Assembly: GCF_000237925.1 (NCBI RefSeq)
Contig: NC_031502.1
Span: 22,256,909 to 22,320,908 of the forward strand
Source: Schistosoma mansoni
Taxonomy: Eukaryota > Platyhelminthes > Trematoda > Strigeidida > Schistosomatidae
Reading direction: 5' to 3'
DNA length: 64,000 bases
Of this stretch, positions 57,478 through 64,000 are shown in pieces (position 1 is the first letter of the stretch; each line of letters begins with the position of its first letter). The translations under genes were made by a program, and so were the position numbers. Under the pieces are notes generated by a model, which worked only from the letters and a program-made list of their open reading frames with translations, did no database searches and was not told the DNA's origin.

Positions 57478-57555
57478 TTGGTAGGACGAAACGGTCGCGC
57501 AGTGCTTCCAGGTTTTCCATGGTGGTCTAGTTTCAATTGACTCATGATGTCAACC
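57478..57555 (+). mobile_element. Second hammerhead SINE family, 3' arm only
   Basis: TAGGACGAAACGGTCGCGCA, TCCAGGTTTTCCATGGTGG and TTCAATTGACTCATGATG. It begins in stem II of the ribozyme, as the arm at 50.93 kb does (within a few bases). Confidence 0.75.
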
Positions 57556-57559
57556 ATAT

Positions 57560-58240
57560 AGGATTAGAAAGTGTTTGAAATATGAACAAATTCATATACA
57601 GAATACTAACAAAACAAACAAGTTCAGAATGACATTTAAAAAGGTTATTAAAACTTGATGCCGTACAACCTTTCAATTTATTAGACCCTCACTAGAATGT
57701 TTTGATAGTAAGATTTGGTAGAAACGATATCTAAAGCATATGGAAATCTTCCAACTGTAGTTCTGTCATAAAGTTTTAGGTTTGAACTACTCAAGTTAAG
57801 TTTACTTCATTAGATAACATTCAGTTTAATATACTGAATGTCAAATTGTTAAATGGGATGCCATGAAACAGATTTCATCGATGTTAATATATAATAGAGG
57901 CTTAAGATCATATAGTATCTGAATTTGTAAATATAAACCAACTTATATGTCTTAAGATGATAGATTCAATCTTTTTAGGAGCTGTTAGTAGTCATTATTG
58001 AGAAGTCTCATATCAACACAACATAATGATTCACCCAGTGTTCTTTGGTTTTTAACTGATTATCTAACTAAAATTAGTCCGTAATGTAGGCCATCTTCAA
58101 AGATAAACAAAGTAGGGTTAATTACTATGGTTATTATTGTGATCTATTTATTTGATAACTATTCTGAATTTATAAACATATGTACACATACATCATTATA
58201 TAGACAATCGAGTGTATTTAAGCACAAATTACAAACTATC
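57560..58240. other. No gene recognised
   Basis: AT-rich; nothing identified. Confidence 0.4.
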
Positions 58241-58247
58241 TCACTAA

Positions 58248-58860
58248 ATGGAAACCTTTACATATTTGGGCAGCATCATTGATGAACACGGTGGATCAGA
58301 TGTGAGGGCGAGGATCGGCAAAGCAAGAACAGCATATTTACAACTGAAAAACATCTGGAACTCAAAACAATTGTCAACCAACACCAATATCATAATTTTC
58401 AATACAAATGTCAAGACAGTTCTACCGTATGGGGCGGAGATGTGGAGAACTACGAAAGCCATCATTCAGAAGATATAGGTGTTTATCAACAGTTGTCTTC
58501 GCAAGATACTTCGGATCCGTTGGCCAGACACTATCAGCAACAAGTTACTAAGGGAGATAACAAACCAGATTCCAGAGAAGGAAGAAATCAGGAAGACGAG
58601 CTGGAAGTGGATAGGACACACATTGAGGAAGTCACCCAATTGCACCACAAGGCAAGCACTCACATGGAATCCTCAAGGCCAAAGGAGAAGAGGAAAACCA
58701 AAGAACACATTACGCCGAAAAATAGAGACAGACATGAGGAGAATGAACCAAAGTTGGATAGAATTAGAAAAGAAGGCCCAAGACAGAGTGGGTTGGAGAA
58801 AGCTGGTCGGTGGTCTATGCTCCATTGGGAGTAACAGGCGTAAGTAAAAAAGTAAGTAAG
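58248..58860 (+). mobile_element. SR2-like LINE, 3' end
   Basis: Encodes the C-terminal domain after the RT palm: FTYLGSIIDEHGGSDVRARI, VLPYGAEMWRTTKA, then after a one-base shift near 58,476 [12 protein letters not shown] and [18 protein letters not shown]. Ends with GGAGTAACAGGCGTAAGTAA and (AAGT)n. Heavily 5'-truncated, as usual for LINE copies. Confidence 0.88.
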
Positions 58861-59147
58861 TCATTAAATTCTGATAACCATGCAGCAAACAGTTAATTTG
58901 CAAAATAACAACCAATTGTCTCAATCTTCACTGTTCCTTCTGTAAATATCGGTTCATCGTCTCTAATTTCATTGTTTATGCATTTTCCTACCAATTGCGC
59001 TTCATTTCAGTTCTTTTCTTATCGGTCTTCTGCCCGAATACATTCTATGTCTGACCATCACCATATACTACTTATACAGTTATAAGTAAACCACACCATA
59101 ATATCAATAACTGAAAATATTCACAACCAAGTATTTTATTTACCATA

Positions 59148-59485
59148 GTTGAAATCATGAGTCAATTGACGCTAGACCACCATGGAAAACCTGGAAGCAC
59201 TGGACGGCCATTTCGTCCTATTATGGGACTCCTCAGTAGTGCGCGTCCACGATCCCGCACTCGCGATATTCGAACTCAGGACCTACCAGTCTCGCACCAG
59301 AGCACTTAACCGATAGACCACTGACCTGGCCGGCATCCAACGGTGTTAATGTCTAACTTCAACCGATCCACGAAGTTTGAGCAACCGTTTCAGGTTTTCC
59401 ATGGTGGTCTAGCTTCAATTGACTAATGATTTCAACTATGAAAAATACTGAAATCTCCACAAAACCCCTTCTAATTTTCTTTACG
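59148..59485 (-). mobile_element. Second hammerhead SINE family, fold-back copy
   Basis: The minus unit has a tRNA-like part (GTCAGTGGTCTATCGGTTAA; B-box-like GAGTTCGAATATC), a hammerhead and an arm. Upstream on that strand, 59,385-59,445 is an inverted arm (CAGGTTTTCCATGGTGGTCT), and 59,450-59,485 matches the complement of the outer flank at 49,360-49,395. Arms end in the same inverted TTGAAATCAT words. Confidence 0.8.
59197..59242 (-). ncRNA. Hammerhead ribozyme motif, second family
   Basis: Minus strand: GCACTA, CTGAGGA, stem II GTCC-CATAATA-GGAC, GAAA, TGGCCGTC, CAGTGC. Core complete. The stem I pair next to the core is an A-C mismatch, so activity may be reduced. Confidence 0.7.
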
Positions 59486-59689
59486 TATATGCTGTTCTAT
59501 CAATCTCAAAAAACGAATCAAACAAGCTTAGATCTCAAATAATTCCATTATGTAAATAAATAAACAAATAATAATAAGTAAATAAACAGAAAATCAATGC
59601 AACAGATGGGAAAAAAAATACACAACCATAATACATAGGTTGATATTAATTTCACGACACGTATGATCCCCTACCACCCTTTTTTCCGA

Positions 59690-59780
59690 AATTTAAGGAT
59701 GTGAAAAAAAATTGGAAAATGGGATCAAAATTTTTTTCAAAAGGGGGGGGGGTGAAAAAAATTTTTTTTTTAAATCGACG
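59690..59780. other. Homopolymer-rich patch, possible sequence error
   Basis: Runs of A, T and ten G within 90 bp, unlike the rest of the window. It may be a low-quality consensus. Confidence 0.4.
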
Positions 59781-59904
59781 TGAATTTAATGTTATTCTAA
59801 TACACATAGGATAAAGGGCAATTATCCAGTTAAAAAAAATTCTATAAATATAAACATTTTAAGTAGTATAAACGTTTAGATATGAAAAGGATAAATAGCA
59901 ACTG

Positions 59905-59992
59905 GAAATGAAGGCTCAGGACAGAGTTGGATGGAGAATGCTGGTAAGCGGCCTATGCTCTTCGACGAAAGGGTAACAGGCGTAAGTAAGTA
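59905..59992 (+). mobile_element. SR2-like LINE, last ~85 bp
   Basis: GGCTCAGGACAGAGTTGGAT, GCGGCCTATGCTC and GTAACAGGCGTAAGTAAGTA, matching 58,775-58,855. An extreme 5' truncation. Confidence 0.8.
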
Positions 59993-60109
59993 ATAAATGT
60001 TTAAATAATAATTATTGGATATCAGTTGTATACATGACAATAAATTATTAGATCATATAAAAGATAAACCCTAGAAAAAAAATGTATCTTTCCTGTATTA
60101 TAATTATGA

Positions 60110-60211
60110 TTAATTGTTTGGTATATCATAATATGCATCTAAATAACAATGAGCTAATTCAGTAACAATTGAACGATCCGGTATCATTTGAGATAATCCA
60201 TAAAGAGCAAC
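60110..60211 (-). CDS. Orphan 3'-terminal exon, unrecognised gene
   Basis: Acceptor TATTGAAAG after a long T/C-rich tract (60,275-60,220 on the minus strand), then 33 codons beginning VALYGLSQMIPDRSIVTELA and ending DIPNN, TAA. The amino-acid make-up looks like a folded protein. I do not recognise it, and upstream exons at higher coordinates were not found; they may lie beyond the window. Confidence 0.4.
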   Translation of the reverse strand, partial: VALYGLSQMIPDRSIVTELAHCYLDAYYDIPNN

Positions 60212-60515
60212 CTTTCAATATTGATGATAGAAATAAGAAAAGAAAAAAAAGAGAATAGATGAAAATGTAAAAAAATTACTTTTAAAGAATATTTGGCTCT
60301 TGATAATGAATAGTAATTAATTAAAACAAAGAAGATATTCAATTTTATTTAGGTTATTTATAAAATAATTAATTCCTTTGTTTGTTATTTACAATGAATT
60401 CTTTTATATTAATAATGAACTATAAGCATTGAGCCAAATCAATGTACATCTATTAGTATACTTGCTCATGTGAAACGGGTTTGATTGGTCATACAAAGTA
60501 AGCTCTTTTAAAATG

Positions 60516-60834
60516 TGTTAAGTCGGCTTACAGAGAACTCCAACAGAGCCTCCAGAGGCTCGTAAAGAGCCCCAGCCAATCGAAATACGATGGAACATTC
60601 TAGAGTTCCAACGTAGCGTGATACTATTGGTCGGTATCATAATATGTCGTTAATGGATTGGCTAACATCTATAAATACCTATGATTTTCTGTAACAAGAT
60701 TGAACCTTGCAGTAAAGTGTTTTCTCTCATACTCGTGTCTTCTTTCTGGTGTTCAAGTCGCTGAATAGTTCTAGCCTGGAGTTATCAGAATAGCTTAGGA
60801 TCTGAATAAAGCATTCAACCTACAAGACATATCA
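60516..60834 (+). mobile_element. Solo LTR (319 bp)
   Basis: TGTTAAGTCGG...ACATATCA with TG/CA ends and a 5-bp target duplication AAATG (60,511-60,515 and 60,835-60,839). Contains CTATAAATACC as a TATA-like box (about 60,671) and AATAAA near the 3' end (60,805). Size and layout fit a schistosome Gypsy LTR; strand is set by TATA before AATAAA. Confidence 0.78.
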
Positions 60835-60880
60835 AAATGAATCTTCAAATATTACACTGACTGTTTTTTTTTGTCTAAAG

Positions 60881-60992
60881 GATTGTAGAAATCAGTCAAA
60901 AACTCAATCTTGGAACATCTAGTCACTCCATTTCAACAGATGCGAATGAAAAATTTATTTACAGCAGAGGCTATTGCTGTCCACCAGTTTAA
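60881..60992 (+). CDS. Possible terminal exon, unrecognised
   Basis: Acceptor TTTTTTTTTGTCTAAAG then 36 codons (IVEISQKLNLGTSSHSIS, ending CCPPV) to TAA, phase 1 start. Opposite strand to the exon at 60.1 kb. No upstream exon could be joined, so this may be chance. Confidence 0.25.
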
Positions 60993-61214
60993 GCCTAACC
61001 TTTCAATACAAAAGTAGTATGTTTATTCCCTCATTCTTCTATGGTATTAATTTACCCTTTTATCTTCCATAATCTATCTTTTTTATTTTTATTATTTCTA
61101 CTCATTTCTAATTATTTTCACAACTATTAATTAGCAATTATTACAAATTTTAATTATTCTATCTTTAATAGCTATCGAGTGGATAATTATTTCAACCTCA
61201 ACACGTTTTCACTA

Positions 61215-61708
61215 CCCCCAAAATTCCCTGGTACGGGGGAGAGTGGGGAAAGTACGCTCTCCCTCTCAAAATGCTCTCATATGGCCACGCGTATATAGCT
61301 TCTACCAGGGAAGTCCTACTCACTGCCTCCTCGTGGCGGGGATGTTGTTTACGAAATTGAGAGGACAAAAAGCGAATGTCAGGCACTTTAACCGGGTTGA
61401 TGGACACGGAAAGTCCACCTATGGGAGTTGGAAAACCCTGATTCCTGAATGAACGAATAGCATGTGATTCAATCGTTGATCACCGGCTACCATGGGACTG
61501 CATCTCCTCACGATGCTTCACTGTCTTGTGTACTAGACCTTTAATTCAAAGGCTCCGGGTGTGGCCCCCTAAGAAAACCACCTGCTTCAGTTTGGGCACC
61601 TGGGCAGTATCACAGCCCTCATACAAATCGAATGAGATTTGTGCGGCGTATATATATTTGGTGCCACTTTGTACCAATATTTTTGTGTTGAAATAAATAA
61701 ATAAATAA
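61215..61708 (+). mobile_element. ~500-bp AAAT-tailed retroposon (copy e)
   Basis: Full-length copy with target duplication ACGTTTTCACTA (61,203-61,214 and 61,709-61,720) and a tail of AAATAAATAAATAAATAA. An internal ~30-bp segment present in copies a and b near the middle is deleted. Confidence 0.9.
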
Positions 61709-61929
61709 ACGTTTTCACTAGCCCATAGTTACGTAACTTCTGTTTAATATCTGATTTCCAAACCTTGACAACCTACAACTTCAAGTTTTTTAAATTAATT
61801 AGCGCCTTTATATCTCATTACTGAACACTATTTTAGCAAGTAAAATTAACTATAGATACGACTGTACAGCTTAAGTTAGTGAAATCGTCGAAAGTGTTAT
61901 CTTTATTTTTCAATAATGAATTATATATA

Positions 61930-61995
61930 AATACAGTCAGTCAATTACAACGTAGAACCTGATACGTATGTACGTCTATTTAAGCTGCTATACCA
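61930..61995 (-). mobile_element. RTE-related 3' end fragment
   Basis: CAGTCAGTCAATTACAACGTAGAACCTGATACG resembles the inverted RTE 3' end at 11.78-11.85 kb, but only about 65 bp and diverged. Confidence 0.55.
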
Positions 61996-62214
61996 CATTT
62001 TATCACAAAGAGATCAGATTGTTAAGGCGAGTCCCAGAATAGTGGGGATAGTAACAATAAGGTCACTTTACATACAGGAATGAATAGAAGAGCAGAATAT
62101 ATTAAGGCGAATGTGATATATTTGAAATTGGTAAGTTACAGTTAACGATTTAGAGGTGTCTTGTTCAACATTTTAGTTTCAAGCCCTAATTATCTTCAAT
62201 GATATAGAATGATG

Positions 62215-62285
62215 AAGAGACCTAAATTAAGACGAAATAATTGTCCAGGGCTTTCCACATATTGTGTCATTTCATGATTAAAACA
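62215..62285 (+). mobile_element. Decayed arm of second hammerhead SINE family
   Basis: AAGACGAAATAATTGTCCAG and GGGCTTTCCACATATTGTG parallel the arms at 50.93 and 57.48 kb at low identity. Confidence 0.35.
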
Positions 62286-62927
62286 ATACCGAAAATTTCG
62301 TCGATTCTCTACAAAAGTGATATTCAAAATTTAATTATATCAGAAGTTATAGTCAGGTTACTGATTACTACAATTTGATATTACTCCAATGGGAGATTGA
62401 GAATGTGTATGACTGAAGGTTTAGAAACAAAATTTATTTATAGCAAACTGTTCCTAAGTGTTTTTTTGGTAAGCTGATTCGGAATCAGTCGGAAAAGAGA
62501 TTTCTTTAGTTGAAATATTTAAAATTTCAGCGAGACTAAACTATATGGACGAGTCAATCAGAAGCTTTCGCGGGTTTACAAGGTCACGGCGCTAAGTTCG
62601 GTACCTGATGCTTACGTACGGTCGGCTTACAACGGATTTTAGAGAAAACGTGACAATTCAGCGTCTAGAAGAGAAGTCATCATAAGATTTTGGCGCGAAA
62701 TTCAATTATCCATTTGTATAAATGGAGTTTTGGCATTATAGCTGATGTCAGTTCGTGATGAAAACCCTAAGTATAATTCCTAGCCTTAACCATGAACTGT
62801 AAATCATAATTTGAATTCTTCACACAGGTTTATAACACTCATTTAGTCTTAGTTATTATTTTGACACTCTCAGAGTCACTCTAGCGTCGCTCAAAGGTCG
62901 TCCATAATTTATAGTCTCATCCTTAAC

Positions 62928-62953
62928 CCTAAACCTTAACTCTAACCCTAAAA
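62928..62953 (+). repeat. Short telomere-like (CCCTAA)n tract
   Basis: Four imperfect units (CCTTAACCCTAAACC, TTAACTCTAACCCTAAA). Too short and degenerate to be a telomere; it abuts a transposase remnant. Confidence 0.6.
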
Positions 62954-63136
62954 CATACCAACAACATTGAAGCTATGTGGTCGAGGCTAAAAGAATTTTT
63001 GAGACCTTATCATGGTTCCAGAGGTCGACTACTATGGAGTCACATGGATGAGTTCATGTACCGGATGCATTATGATTTTATAACTTCTGAACCTATACAT
63101 AACCTTGATAAGTTTTTGAGTCATGTAAAAGAATAG
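62954..63136 (+). pseudogene. Merlin-type DNA transposase, C-terminal remnant
   Basis: Sixty codons and a stop: HTNNIEAMWSRLKEFLRPYH, then LLWSHMDEFMYRMHYDF. The HTN-IE--W---K block and the H-DEF-R signature are those of Merlin/IS1016 (ISXO2-like) transposases, which occur in schistosomes. The final catalytic Glu is present in the IEAMW context. The N-terminal part is not found upstream. Confidence 0.7.
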
Positions 63137-64000
63137 TATCCCCTTTAATTTTTGAGTTTTGTATAATATATTTTTACTGTATACTAACTGTCTTCTGATT
63201 GACTAATATTTCTCAAGGTCATTTAAGATTCGTTCAAAGGTCGTAGATATAGTTTAGTCTCGCCAAAATTCCTTTTCCAAGCGCATATATAAACATGAAG
63301 TTGGTTTCTCCTTGAAATATGCATCCTAAGTTGTCAATTCTCAAGGTTACATACCTCAATTCTCATGATAAACAGTAAAGGGTTTTCCATTGCAATCATT
63401 GGTGAAAAGATCTGTAAATAAATTCTTTACGTATCGTTTACTTTCATATTCCCTTGAGGGTAGAGAGAATAATTACCGCGTAAAGTTTACTCTTCATGAC
63501 TTTAAAAATCGTGATGGGCTGTCCGATGTGTGTGCTCATGTATATGAATTACATGTGTCTTGGCTTTTGAAGTCGTTTATTTAGGTACATCAAAAGGTTA
63601 CGCTCCGGGTTCGCAAAACGAACGTAAGCTGAAAAAAATGTCTGTCTTATGTCTAATAAAATTAGCGGTCTAAGCCAATTAGGGCGAAAATCTAATAAAA
63701 GATATGATAGCAAATACTAGAGACAGTTGATCACCAACCCTTTCTGAGTGATTATGCTTATGTGTATGCCGTGAAGTGCAGGGGTAAAAGTCTTTATACC
63801 AGTGATATACGTTTGAAGGGAGTGATGACCATCCACCCTCCCAGGTGAATATACCTATATGTGTCACAGGATGCATGAGTAAAAACTTGTGTTTTACCAG
63901 TGTGCATGTAGACTATATTTTCCCTTAGTGCGATGCCCGCGCACCAAGACCCGGAAGTTCTAACTATTTCTCTACTAAATCACGTCCACGTGGTGGTCTT
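63137..64000. other. No gene recognised
   Basis: One open frame at 63,390-63,584 (65 codons, with FTLHDFKNRDGLSDV) has no clear splice sites and no known match. GTTCAAAGGTCG at 63,233 echoes GCTCAAAGGTCG at 62,889 on either side of the Merlin remnant. Confidence 0.35.

Noticed and set aside
62928-62953. Chromosome end
   Set aside because: Only four degenerate CCCTAA-type units with ordinary sequence on both sides.
1-64000. CRISPR arrays, operons, bacterial contamination
   Set aside because: No regularly spaced direct repeats, and genes have spliceosomal introns and metazoan families throughout.

Overview
The window looks like nuclear DNA of a blood fluke (genus Schistosoma). The evidence is AT-rich sequence, very short GT-AG introns at the 5' ends of genes with longer ones 3', tRNA-derived repeats carrying the schistosome-type hammerhead ribozyme, and a retroelement mix (RTE/SR2-like, CR1-like, BEL/Pao, Ty3/Gypsy, a Merlin transposase remnant) described from this genus. 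I cannot assign the species.

Four host genes can be read with confidence: RBMX2 (single coding exon, +, 2.0-2.8 kb), borealin/CDCA8 (four exons, -, 14.3 to 5.2 kb), a complete five-exon Maf-family nucleotide pyrophosphatase (-, 37.7 to 36.2 kb) and a CCDC13-like coiled-coil gene (three exons, +, 47.0-54.1 kb). The borealin and CCDC13 introns are packed with transposons, while their exons and splice sites remain intact, apart from a one-base frameshift in CCDC13 exon 1. Weaker exon sets that I cannot name lie at 25.4-26.1, 43.3-45.7, 60.1 and 60.9 kb, on the minus strand except the last.

Most of the rest is mobile DNA: a nearly complete RTE-type LINE with target-site duplication (15.5-19.4 kb), 5' and 3' fragments of the same family, SR2-like fragments, three CR1-like copies, a rearranged BEL/Pao element, a collapsed Gypsy element, a solo LTR with a 5-bp duplication, and a roughly 500-bp repeat ending in an AAAT tail (five long copies and one stub; two with 12-bp duplications, one nested in an RTE copy).

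The most unusual feature is a recurrent fold-back layout in short repeats. A tRNA-like unit ends in a hammerhead and its 3' arm, and an inverted copy of that 3' arm lies upstream. It occurs in two hammerhead families (6.4, 52.5 kb; 49.0, 54.2, 59.2 kb) and in a third tRNA-like family (53.0 kb). Similar head-to-head inversions affect LINE ends (48.4, 55.4 kb) and the BEL/Pao fragment (20.1-20.9 kb). This suggests a common inversion-prone integration route or genuine fold-back elements. Intergenic stretches without recognisable content are listed as such.
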